Source: Syntrophorhabdales bacterium (lineage in GTDB: Bacteria > Desulfobacterota > Syntrophorhabdia > Syntrophorhabdales > WCHB1-27). From it: a stretch of DNA of 37,200 nt. Where the stretch lies: the NCBI GenBank assembly GCA_035541455.1, contig DATKNH010000045.1, positions 1 to 37,200 on the forward strand. Reading direction: 5' to 3'. Below, piece by piece: positions 17,050-24,588 of this stretch (its first letter is position 1; each line of letters starts with the position of its first letter). The position numbers and the translations under genes are program-made. The notes beneath the pieces were generated by a model that was given only the letters and a program-made list of their open reading frames with translations, was not told the origin of the DNA and did not search any database.

Positions 17050-17238
17050 TCAGCGCTCTTTCCCTTTGCGATCTCTTTTAACCAAATGCAAGATCTTCCG
17101 GAAGCGAAAAACGATGCACCCGACGAAACCCGATACAATCAGTTGCCACAAAAGCAGACCGGAGCCGGGATCAGTATACGCCTGCGCGGGTACAACCGTT
17201 AAAACCAGAAGGAAGCAAAGCAAAAGCGGCAGCGACAA
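17050..17238 (-). CDS. Small membrane protein with AYTDPGSG motif
   Basis: The 62-residue protein starts with a hydrophobic segment ending VPAQAYTDPGSG, which looks like a signal peptide with cleavage after AQA, then a second TM helix (LLLWQLIVSGFVGCIVF) and a strongly basic tail (FRKILHLVKRDRKGKER). The Y-x-DPGSG element followed by a short TM helix is a pattern I have seen in small proteins near glycan or methyltransferase genes. The TTG start has GGGGAG seven bases upstream. It leads the methyltransferase/sulfatase-like operon, 44 bp ahead. Function unknown. Confidence 0.65.
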   Translation of the reverse strand: MSLPLLLCFLLVLTVVPAQAYTDPGSGLLLWQLIVSGFVGCIVFRFRKILHLVKRDRKGKER

Positions 17239-17315
17239 CGTTCTCTCCCCAACGGTTGGAGCAACCCAACTTACGCAACCGGGCGCCTAATCGCACACCC
17301 GTTTCAATTCTGTCG

Positions 17316-17807
17316 TCACTTAGTTCCCGCATCACCCGTCTGCGGATGAGCGCCCATCTGCCCGGGCCTTCCGTTAACCTGTACGGCGGGGGCAAGAATA
17401 ATCTTGTCAAACGTGCGATTGAGCGTCTTGCTGCGAAAATTCTCTACTGGCGGCGAGTCCGGAAATACAACCTCGTCTCCGGGTTTGACCTCGACCTGCG
17501 TGGCTGCAACCCAGAACTTCTTCCCGTTCTCTTCTATTTCCATGTAAGTGTAGCCGGACGCATTCATCGTAGATACTACCTTTCCTCTATGATCCGCTCC
17601 GGCATTCATCTCCATCGGCTTCACGGCCGCATGAGGATTTACCGCCTGCCCTGACTGAGACGCTCCTCCATGCGCGGGACTGGGCTGCATAGTACCACTT
17701 TCACCAGCCCCCTGCGCAGCACTCGCAGGCTGTGCCTTGGGCTTTTCCGTACACCCGGTAATCGCAAGGGCCGCGACTGCCAGCGCTATTAACACGATTC
17801 TATTCAT
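17316..17807 (-). CDS. NrfJ-like lipoprotein
   Basis: The 163-residue protein has a lipoprotein signal peptide with lipobox-like ITGC (cysteine 19), then a low-complexity Ala/Gly/Ser/Gln linker to about residue 70. A compact domain follows: GKVVSTMNASGYTYMEIEE, KFWVAATQVEVKPGDEV and NRTFDKIILA. That domain matches the NrfJ-type beta-barrel found in small periplasmic proteins of anaerobes, including those near cytochrome nitrite reductase genes. The SD is GGGGAGAACAGG before ATG 17807. It is divergent from the UroD-like gene. No haem motif is present; the ligand is unknown. Confidence 0.7.
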   Translation of the reverse strand: MNRIVLIALAVAALAITGCTEKPKAQPASAAQGAGESGTMQPSPAHGGASQSGQAVNPHAAVKPMEMNAGADHRGKVVSTMNASGYTYMEIEENGKKFWVAATQVEVKPGDEVVFPDSPPVENFRSKTLNRTFDKIILAPAVQVNGRPGQMGAHPQTGDAGTK

Positions 17808-17958
17808 CCTGTTCTCCCCAATGCGTTTTCTATGGTCAACAATAACATATCAATCCAGCCAATTACAACCTGACCATCACACGTCGTATTAGGGCTGGAT
17901 TTATTTTCTTCTTGGCGTATACAATAAGACCAGAAGCACGGGAACAAGGAGGACGGGC

Positions 17959-19296
17959 ATGGAGAAGCAATGGGCAGCGATGTCACCCATAGAGAGACGG
18001 GCAGCGCGATTTGAGACATGGCTTTCCCCGCAAGGCGTTCAGTTCCAGAATCCCGAGGCTGAGGCTACCTACAAAGCGGCTGTGCTGAGATTCAAAGATG
18101 CTGTAGGTATGGAGAAGACGCCGGACAGGGTGCCAATATTGCTTCTCAGCACCTTCATGCCTTCGTACCTTTACGGCGTAACCGCGCATGAGGCAATGTA
18201 CGATACAGACAAGCTGGTCGCGGCCCATAAGAAATTTCTGCAGGAGTTCAGGCCCGATTACTACGTAACCCCTGCCCTCATCGGTGCAGGAAAGATTTTT
18301 GAGATCCTGCAGTATAAGCAATACAAATGGCCGGGCCACGGCATATCAAAGGAGTCAGCCTACCAGGCCGTTGAAGGCGAGTATATGCTTCCCGAGGACT
18401 ATGAGGCACTGATCGATGATCCATCAGATTTCTGGATACGACGCTGGATGCCCCGCGCTTTCGGGGCACTGGAGCCTCTGAGGAATTTAGCCCCATTCAC
18501 GGACTGTTGGGAAATAGTACTCGTCTCGCTGCACATGATCCCCTTCGGCGTTCCTCAGGTCCAGAATGCTCTGAAAGCGCTGATCGATGCGGGAAATGAA
18601 GCCATGGCTTTCATCCAGAAAATCGGGGCCTTTGAGACAGAAGCCAAAGCCATGGGTTTCCCCAGCTGTGTAGGAGGAGCGACAAAAGCGCCGTTCGATA
18701 TAATCGGCGACACGTTGAGAGGCACGCGGGCCATGACGCTCGACATGTACAGGCGGCCCGATATGATCCTGAAAGCAGTCGAACGCTTTACCCCTCTCGC
18801 AATAAAACAGGGAGTGGCGGGTGCAACCATGAATGGCTGTCCCGTCGTGTTCATCCCTTTGCACAAGGGTGCTGATGGGTTCATGTCCGACGAACAGTTC
18901 CGCACTTTTTATTGGCCGACGCTCAAGGCAGTACTTCTAGGGCTTGTAGAGGAGGGGTGCGTGCCTTTCTGTTTTTGCGAGGGTTCCTACAACACGCGGC
19001 TTGAATATCTTGCGGAGTTGCCCAAAGGCTCGTGCTTGTGGATTTTCGACAGAACCGATATGGCGCGGGTGAAAGAACTTCTCGGCAGTAAGATCTGCGT
19101 TGGGGGGAACGTATCCTCTGGAATGATCCTTACAGGGACCCCGGAGAAGGTAAAGGCATATTGCAAGGGTCTCATTGACGTGGTGGGAAAAGGCGGCGGC
19201 TATATCATGTCCTTGGGGACATCGATGGATGAAGGAAAGGCAGATACCATTCACGCCATGGTAGACTACACAAAAGAGTACGGCGTGTATAGATAG
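17959..19296 (+). CDS. Uroporphyrinogen decarboxylase (URO-D)-family protein
   Basis: The 445-residue protein belongs to the URO-D/MtaA/CmuA superfamily, a TIM barrel. Typical family stretches are PFDIIGDTLRGTRAMTLDM, FIPLHKGADGFMSDEQF and KICVGGNVSSGMILTGTPE. It is longer than HemE (about 350 residues) and lacks its clear N-terminal arginine motif, so it is more likely a methyltransferase-type paralogue moving methyl groups to or from a corrinoid, as in anaerobic O-demethylation. Candidate metal-site cysteines are in PFCFCEGSY. No corrinoid protein gene lies next to it, so partners must be elsewhere. The ATG is preceded by AAGGAGGA. The next gene is an amidohydrolase 371 bp downstream, beyond a dispersed repeat. 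Confidence 0.7.
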   Translation: MEKQWAAMSPIERRAARFETWLSPQGVQFQNPEAEATYKAAVLRFKDAVGMEKTPDRVPILLLSTFMPSYLYGVTAHEAMYDTDKLVAAHKKFLQEFRPDYYVTPALIGAGKIFEILQYKQYKWPGHGISKESAYQAVEGEYMLPEDYEALIDDPSDFWIRRWMPRAFGALEPLRNLAPFTDCWEIVLVSLHMIPFGVPQVQNALKALIDAGNEAMAFIQKIGAFETEAKAMGFPSCVGGATKAPFDIIGDTLRGTRAMTLDMYRRPDMILKAVERFTPLAIKQGVAGATMNGCPVVFIPLHKGADGFMSDEQFRTFYWPTLKAVLLGLVEEGCVPFCFCEGSYNTRLEYLAELPKGSCLWIFDRTDMARVKELLGSKICVGGNVSSGMILTGTPEKVKAYCKGLIDVVGKGGGYIMSLGTSMDEGKADTIHAMVDYTKEYGVYR

Positions 19297-19471
19297 TTCC
19301 ACGACCCGCTGCGCTAGGAAGACCGTCGTACCTTGTGCGACTAGCAAGATGGAAGAGAAACATGAACCCGCTGTTGTCACGAGTTACATGGAGAAAGACG
19401 TCTGTTAGCAAGCAGTGTAAAAACAAACCACAATTTTCAACCCATAGGTTAATGACAGTCGCTTTTCTACC

Positions 19472-19612
19472 GCGAGCGAAGCGAGCTTCACTCGGAGGTT
19501 CCAGGATGGGTTTGATGGATTTCTAGGCGCCAGGTCATCGGGACTCCGACATAGTACTGGTGTACATGGAGGAGTCACGATGATCGCAGCAACGACGAAA
19601 GGCGCAAACCCT
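19472..19612 (+). repeat. Dispersed 141-bp repeat, copy 2
   Basis: This copy matches 6041-6181 at about 94% identity in the same orientation. It lies in the 371-bp gap between the UroD-like gene and the amidohydrolase gene, 55 bp before the latter. The first part of the gap (19297-19471) shows only degraded GCGCTAGGAAGACCG-like words related to the GGACGACCG elements. The SD/start pair inside the repeat is kept, with ATG in place of GTG at 19580, but the frame overlaps the amidohydrolase gene out of phase. Confidence 0.85.
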
Positions 19613-19667
19613 ATTTCTGGGACCTCCGACGAACCAAGATACAAAAACAAGAGAAGGAGGAAGAAGA

Positions 19668-20678
19668 ATGAAGAAGAGATACCCCTTGCTGATCGACGGC
19701 TATTCCCACGTGGCACCCCCGAAGTACCGCGAGCTTCTGCGCAAAGCAGCTCCCAAGGAGTGCGCCTACATGGTCGACACCTTCCCGCCGCTCTACGACA
19801 TGGAGGCGCGGTTCCGGATAATGGACAAATACGAAGGTCTTGTTCAGGTAATCACCCCCTCCTGGCCGTCGGTTGAACTGGCAGCCCCGAAGCAATCGGT
19901 GGAACTCTCCAAGGCGTTAAATGATGAGATGGCCGAACTGGTCACCAAGTACCCCGACCGATTCCCTGCTGCCGTCGCCTGTTTGCCGATGAACGACATG
20001 CACGCTGCCCTGAAAGAAGCTGATCGGGCCATTACCGAGCTCCGGATGAGGGGCGTCCTTATTTACACCCCTGTAAACGATAAGCCTCTCGATTCACCCG
20101 AGTTCATTCCCCTTTACGAAAAGATGTCTCAGTACAACCTTCCCCTGGTGATTCATCCCATGAGGAATCCTGACTATCCTGATTACAGGACGGAAACAGA
20201 ATCTAAGTACAGAATCTTTAATACGTTCGGCTGGGTGTACGAAACCACCGCGGCCATGACGCGCTTGATTTTCAGCGGGATACTGGAAAAATTTCCCAAC
20301 ATAAAATTCCTCACTCACCATTGCGGCGGCATGGTGCCCTATCTCGCGGAAAGAATACGCCAGTTCCAGGATCTCGGGGAGATGCGATGGGGGCAGAAAT
20401 ACTTTCAGGGACTCACAAAAGCGCCTCTCGATTACTACAAAATGTTTTATGCTGACACGGCCCTGTACGGGAACACGCCCGCCCTCATGTGCGGCCATGC
20501 ATTCTTTGGCGCAGATCATCTCCTTTTCGGCATTGACATGCCCCTCGGCGATATGGAATTCGGAAACAGAAATTACAGGCAGACAATAAATGCCATCGAA
20601 GAGATGAACATAACCGACGAGGACAAAACCAAAATATACGAAGAGAACGCGAGAAAGTTCTACCGCCTGCCGGTTTAA
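19668..20678 (+). CDS. Amidohydrolase-2 (ACMSD/COG2159) family hydrolase or decarboxylase
   Basis: The 336-residue product is a TIM-barrel metal enzyme of the ACMSD family, whose members decarboxylate or hydrate aromatic and muconate-type acids. Metal-site elements are the N-terminal IDGYSH (residues 8-13), VIHPM after strand 5, THHCGG after strand 6 and the strand-8 aspartate in FGIDMPLG. The first position of the usual D-x-H-x-H is tyrosine. Decarboxylase members such as gamma-resorcylate decarboxylase also change that histidine, so a lyase rather than a hydrolase is likely. The start has AAGGAGG eleven bases upstream. It is separated from its neighbours by long gaps, so is probably transcribed on its own. 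Confidence 0.8.
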   Translation: MKKRYPLLIDGYSHVAPPKYRELLRKAAPKECAYMVDTFPPLYDMEARFRIMDKYEGLVQVITPSWPSVELAAPKQSVELSKALNDEMAELVTKYPDRFPAAVACLPMNDMHAALKEADRAITELRMRGVLIYTPVNDKPLDSPEFIPLYEKMSQYNLPLVIHPMRNPDYPDYRTETESKYRIFNTFGWVYETTAAMTRLIFSGILEKFPNIKFLTHHCGGMVPYLAERIRQFQDLGEMRWGQKYFQGLTKAPLDYYKMFYADTALYGNTPALMCGHAFFGADHLLFGIDMPLGDMEFGNRNYRQTINAIEEMNITDEDKTKIYEENARKFYRLPV

Positions 20679-20699
20679 AGCAAGTGTTTTTCTGGCACC

Positions 20700-20737
20700 G
20701 TAACCTCCACGGGCTTCTTTTCATCCGTGGAGGTTAC
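20700..20737. terminator. Perfect 13-bp hairpin after the amidohydrolase gene
   Basis: Arms GTAACCTCCACGG (20700-20712) and CCGTGGAGGTTAC (20725-20737) enclose a 12-base loop. GGCACC and GGTGCC extend it after a bulge. It begins 21 bp after the stop codon. There is no T-tract on either side, so it could be a 3'-end stabilising structure rather than an intrinsic terminator. Confidence 0.5.
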
Positions 20738-20873
20738 AACAGGTGCCTGCGCAACCAAATCCAATTAATGTTCTTCGCGCTATCGACCGAAAATTGAGTA
20801 GGTAATCCAGCGCCGGTTTCAGTCCGCTCGGGCTGGTGTATGACTCTTCCGGGCGGCACGGGAAGTTCTTCGG

Positions 20874-22511
20874 ATGCGAGCAGGCAAAAGTGTGGACGAG
20901 CTGCTGCAGACATGTTACGACATTCTCGGACTATCGAAGAATGCGTCCAGACAAGACATTATCAACGCATCCGATACCCTCAGCAGGCGACATGAAGCAA
21001 GCGGGACCACGCGGGGCGAACCGGACAGTCAGGGGTCCTGGGAACGACTAAAGAAAATCACCTGGGCTCGAGACACGCTTCTCGACTACCTGTCCGTCAA
21101 CGAACCGGATACTTCCACAGGAGAGCTCTCACCGGCAGAAATAGATGCCCACGGGCAAGCCCGTGGTACTCAGAGCACGCGATCGCGCAGACAGGTCATG
21201 CATTCACCCACGCTTGAAAGCGTTGTCCTCTGCTGCTCGACGCCGCCCGCAGGAATCTATCTAGCGAGCACGGCGAGCGAGAGGGGGAGGCTCCATGTGG
21301 CTTTGCCACTGGAGGGGGCGACGCGAGCCCCACTGATTGACAAATCAGCAACGACGAGTGATACACCGCCGCCAAACACGGGTGAAGCAACAAGAGCAGA
21401 AAGAACATCTATGCGCTCCTTTCTGGCTCTCGCAGTGGTCCTCCTTTTTCTCCTCGGGCTGATTTTCTTTTACGGTTCCGGCCCGAGTTCACGGTCACCC
21501 GCAAAATCGAGTGCCTCGCCCGGTAAGGATAACCATATGGTCGCTTCGACGGGAGCGACGGATGTGTCGTCAGCGGCAGGAGGACTCATAGCCGGCGGTG
21601 ACACGGCGCAGTTCCTCCAGGAAGCCAAGAGGGCTGTGGTGACGCTCAGGTACCCAGGCGGTCTCGGCTCAGGATTTCTTGTGACGCCGGATGGCTACAT
21701 CGTCACAAATGGCCACGTGGTTCTGGCAGCCAGAGGTACTGCCCAGTTCTCCTCCGGAGAGACGACGGGCGTCGACCTTGTAAAGTTTGATCCCGAGAAA
21801 GACTTTGCTCTTTTAAGAACTGCAGGCTATAGCAATTCTCCTTTTCTCAAATTGGGCGACAGCGCTGCCTGCCGTGAGGGTGACACCGTGTTTGCGATCG
21901 GCTCTCCCCGGGGACTGGAGTCTACTGTCACCAAAGGAATTGTGAGTGCAAAAGATCGAAAGCTTCCTCAGTTCGGTTTTAGGCTGATCCAGACGGACGC
22001 AGCGATAAGCCAGGGGAATAGCGGGGGTCCCTTAATCAATGCCGGAGGGGAGGTCATAGGCATTAACACTATGACGATCGACAAGCGGTTGGCTGAGGGC
22101 CTCAATTTCGCTATTGCTATCAACGAGGTAAAACCTCTGATTGCCTACGGTCAAAGGTTGAGCGCAGCCGAGCGGGCCGAGGAAATTGCTAAGCTCGAGG
22201 CAAGGATTGCAGGCCAGGCGCAAAAGAGAGACATGTCGCTCGAAGATCTGGAACGGGAAGACCAAAGGCAGTACGCCGAATACCAGGAAAAAGTGGAGAA
22301 TCTGAAACGACGGCTCGAAAAAATGCAAAAGAGGGAAGTGTTGGTGCACTGCCTTCTGGAAGCAGGCAAGGAGGCTGAGGAATTATGGAATGAACAATGC
22401 CGGTTGTCCGGCCAGGCGTCCGGATGTAAACTTCCTCCGAGGATTGCCAATCCGCTCAATATCAGCTCCGTGAAAGCCCAGACGGATTGCCTCGACCGAA
22501 ACCCCCAGTAG
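20874..22511 (+). CDS. Degenerate J-domain fused to a membrane-anchored HtrA-like serine protease
   Basis: The product has 545 residues. Residues 10-80 read like a J-domain (CYDILGLSKNASRQDIINA, then RLKKITWARDTLLDYL), but the HPD triplet is HEA (SRRHEAS), so DnaK activation is unlikely. A low-complexity linker runs to residue 180, then one TM helix (LAVVLLFLLGLIFFYG). The protease domain has H281 (TNGHVV), D310 (EKDFALL) and S383 (GNSGGP), a complete triad. A charged coiled coil (LEDLEREDQRQYAEYQEKVE) and four cysteines end the chain; I see no PDZ domain. It probably works in the periplasm with the J-like part in the cytoplasm. The ATG at 20874 has a weak SD. An internal ATG at 21411, just before the TM helix, could give a shorter HtrA-like protein. 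Confidence 0.75.
   Translation: MRAGKSVDELLQTCYDILGLSKNASRQDIINASDTLSRRHEASGTTRGEPDSQGSWERLKKITWARDTLLDYLSVNEPDTSTGELSPAEIDAHGQARGTQSTRSRRQVMHSPTLESVVLCCSTPPAGIYLASTASERGRLHVALPLEGATRAPLIDKSATTSDTPPPNTGEATRAERTSMRSFLALAVVLLFLLGLIFFYGSGPSSRSPAKSSASPGKDNHMVASTGATDVSSAAGGLIAGGDTAQFLQEAKRAVVTLRYPGGLGSGFLVTPDGYIVTNGHVVLAARGTAQFSSGETTGVDLVKFDPEKDFALLRTAGYSNSPFLKLGDSAACREGDTVFAIGSPRGLESTVTKGIVSAKDRKLPQFGFRLIQTDAAISQGNSGGPLINAGGEVIGINTMTIDKRLAEGLNFAIAINEVKPLIAYGQRLSAAERAEEIAKLEARIAGQAQKRDMSLEDLEREDQRQYAEYQEKVENLKRRLEKMQKREVLVHCLLEAGKEAEELWNEQCRLSGQASGCKLPPRIANPLNISSVKAQTDCLDRNPQ
21149..21166. repeat. 18-bp palindrome inside the protease linker
   Basis: CCACGGGCAAGCCCGTGG has perfect 8-bp arms and a 2-base centre. 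It lies in the low-complexity linker region, where the translated sequence is unlike a folded protein and related palindromic words continue to about 21340. It resembles the GC-rich palindromes found between genes elsewhere in the window. Confidence 0.5.
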
Positions 22512-22539
22512 CCTGTCATAATCACCGGCCAGCCTACTG

Positions 22540-22917
22540 TCACCCCAGCATCCTTATCCTGCTTACCATATCCTCAAATCCGAAAGGCTTCGGGAAAAAG
22601 CAGGAGTTAGGAATATCTTCTATGTTGATGCCTATGGCCTTTATTCGCTCAGAGTCACAGCCGCTCATGAACAAGAACGTCACGTTCTCATCTATCTTTC
22701 GCATTTCCAGGGCGGCGGTCAGGCCATCCATCCTCGGCATTACAATATCGGAGACAACAACGGAAACGTTACCTTCGCTTTCCCGGTAGAGTTTTAAAGC
22801 CTCCTCCCCGTCTGCGGCCAGGAGAACCTCGAAGCCCTCTTCATTCAGGGTCTCTTGTAGCAGCAGTCGGAGCGTCTCATCATCATCAACAACAATCACT
22901 CTCGACCCGGACTTCAT
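22540..22917 (-). CDS. Receiver-only (CheY-like) response regulator
   Basis: The 125-residue product is a complete REC domain: VIVVDDDETL acidic pocket, phospho-acceptor in VVVSDIVMPRMDG, serine in FLFMSGCDS and lysine in CFFPKPFG. There is no output domain, so it acts through protein contacts or phosphorelay. I chose ATG 22917, which has GGGGGAG nine bases upstream; a TTG at 22962 would add 15 residues without domain content. No kinase gene is close. The small membrane protein gene at 22994 precedes it on the same strand. It converges on the protease gene, 28 bp away. Confidence 0.85.
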   Translation of the reverse strand: MKSGSRVIVVDDDETLRLLLQETLNEEGFEVLLAADGEEALKLYRESEGNVSVVVSDIVMPRMDGLTAALEMRKIDENVTFLFMSGCDSERIKAIGINIEDIPNSCFFPKPFGFEDMVSRIRMLG

Positions 22918-22993
22918 CTGCCAATACTCCCCCACGTTGCCCCCGCCAATCGGCCGCTTCAAAAGCTCCCGACCCTCTCCTTTTGTCTCCCCG

Positions 22994-23191
22994 CTAGACC
23001 TTCTGATGCCCTGCCATACACATCGTCTTCAGAAAATGGAGAATACATTCGTGCGAGATATGGGCTTCCTGCATCAATGGTGAAGCCTCTGACCCCGCCT
23101 GGCCGCGCACGACGGACGCTGACCATACGACAAGCACGAAGAGCACGTTGAAAATCCCGATGCCGACAAGCACATCCCAATACCAACTCAT
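22994..23191 (-). CDS. Small single-pass membrane protein
   Basis: The 65-residue protein begins MSWYWDVLVGIGIFNVLFVLVVW, one strong TM helix with aromatic residues at its start. A polar tail with two cysteines and three histidines follows (EAHISHECILHFLKTMCMAGH). The ATG at 23191 has an excellent GGGAGGAAAGG. I do not recognise the family. The Cys/His-rich tail could bind metal. It may be cotranscribed with the receiver protein gene 76 bp downstream. Confidence 0.6.
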   Translation of the reverse strand: MSWYWDVLVGIGIFNVLFVLVVWSASVVRGQAGSEASPLMQEAHISHECILHFLKTMCMAGHQKV

Positions 23192-23436
23192 AAACCTTTC
23201 CTCCCGAAAAAAGCGCAACCTGAGACCCTCGTTGCAGAATCTATGCCCTATGCCTCGCTGCTTTAAATCCTTTCAGATGCTGCTCATTGGGCACCTCACG
23301 GCCGCCAAGCCGTCTCGAAGCGAAGGAGTTTCCAAACGAATGGACATGGTGATACGAAGGTTTTTTCCTACACGTACGGAAACAACGCAGCTCTCTTCAC
23401 CATCCTTCTCTCAGCCATATTTTCTTCAATTTTTTC

Positions 23437-23465
23437 TTGACAAAGGTACCTCCGTACAATAAAAA
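23437..23465 (+). promoter_or_regulatory. Predicted promoter for the TctC/M24 gene group
   Basis: TTGACA (23437-23442), 17 bp, TAAAAA (23460-23465). It lies about 100 bp upstream of the TctC gene in a 376-bp gap (23192-23567) that holds no other recognisable feature except the palindrome at 23493. Confidence 0.45.
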
Positions 23466-23492
23466 GTAGGGGTATCATATTCTGAAACATCG

Positions 23493-23506
23493 TTCCAAAT
23501 ATGGAA
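23493..23506. promoter_or_regulatory. Small palindrome, possible operator
   Basis: TTCCAAATATGGAA has perfect 5-bp arms about 28 bp after the -10 box, where a repressor would block transcription. It recalls the TGGAAAT-type half-sites of IclR regulators, but no IclR gene is in the window. Confidence 0.3.
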
Positions 23507-23567
23507 TGAAACAGCGATCCGATCGGCTGGAGAAAGACGCCCCTCTTACATTCGGGAAAGGAGCATC

Positions 23568-24542
23568 ATGGACTTGCTGAGAAATAGAATACTTCTGACT
23601 GCTGTTTTTATGGCCGTGATGTGCGGTTTTTCGGCTGCGCAGGAATATCCTGCGAGGCCTGTAAACGTGACCGTGGTTTATGCGGCGGGTGGCACCATGG
23701 ACACCACTGCCCGCGCTCTCGCGGGACCTGCGGAGAAACTCCTCGGTCAGCAGCTTGCGGTTTCAAACGTGGGCGGCGCAGGCGGTGCAGTGGGACTCGG
23801 CCTCATCGCAAGACAAAAAGCCGATGGTTACCACCTGGGAGTGTGCAGCCACGCGGGGCTGATTTTCGTTCCCCACGTACAGACCGTGACCTACAAGCTT
23901 GATGACTTCGTCCCGATCATGCATTACGGGTTCTCTCCGAATGCGATCGTCGTCAGGTCAGACTCTCCCTGGCGCACTCTGAAAGAGCTGGTCGAGTACG
24001 CACGCCAAAACCCGAAGAAAGTGACCTACGGCACAGGTGGAACAGGTTCTCCCATGCATCTGGCAATGGAGTTTATAGGTCGCCAGGAAGGCATTCAGTG
24101 GACGCATGTGCCCTACCAGGGCGCAAACCCTGCAATGATAGCGCTCCTCGGAGGCCACATTACCGCTGAGTCAGGCAGCACCGAATGGATGCCCCACGTA
24201 AAGGATGGAAAGCTGCGCCTGCTCGCCGCCCAGGGAGACAAACGGATGAAGGCGTTTCCCGATGTGCCGACCTTGCGCGAGCTGGGCTACGATTTCACCA
24301 CTGGTGCCTACTTCATGTTTATTGCTCCGAAAGGAACGCCTGACGCGGTAGTGACAAAACTGGATGCCGCGTTACACAAGGCCATGGATGAGCCGAAATT
24401 CATTGATCTGCTTGGAAAACTGGAAATTGAAGTCGCCTACAGAAACGCTGCAGATCTAAAAAAATACCTGGAAGAAAACAACGCAAGGCTTCTGAAGCTT
24501 TTCGCTGAGAACAAGATACCGCGTTTGCAGGAAAAGAAATAA
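23568..24542 (+). CDS. TctC/Bug-type periplasmic solute receptor
   Basis: The 324-residue product has a signal peptide cleaved after SAAQ or nearby. The mature start EYPARPVNVTVVYAAGG and the segment VPYQGANPAMIALLGGHI are hallmarks of tripartite tricarboxylate transporter receptors. These bind carboxylates and pass them to TctA/TctB channels. No TctAB pair is adjacent; the only one in the window lies 11 kb downstream. It leads a plus-strand group of enzymes and thus probably marks their substrate as a carboxylate. The SD is AAAGGAG. The ligand cannot be told from sequence. Confidence 0.9.
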   Translation: MDLLRNRILLTAVFMAVMCGFSAAQEYPARPVNVTVVYAAGGTMDTTARALAGPAEKLLGQQLAVSNVGGAGGAVGLGLIARQKADGYHLGVCSHAGLIFVPHVQTVTYKLDDFVPIMHYGFSPNAIVVRSDSPWRTLKELVEYARQNPKKVTYGTGGTGSPMHLAMEFIGRQEGIQWTHVPYQGANPAMIALLGGHITAESGSTEWMPHVKDGKLRLLAAQGDKRMKAFPDVPTLRELGYDFTTGAYFMFIAPKGTPDAVVTKLDAALHKAMDEPKFIDLLGKLEIEVAYRNAADLKKYLEENNARLLKLFAENKIPRLQEKK

Positions 24543-24588
24543 CGCGTAATCTCGACGATCTATCCGTCAAAGATGAAGGAGAATACCC

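Noticed and set aside
20700-20737. Certain intrinsic terminator
   Set aside because: The hairpin is perfect but no T-tract follows on either strand; listed only as a possible terminator.
23148-23462. 104-codon plus-strand frame over the small membrane protein gene and promoter
   Set aside because: No SD or family resemblance; the opposite-strand small membrane protein has a strong SD and TM helix.
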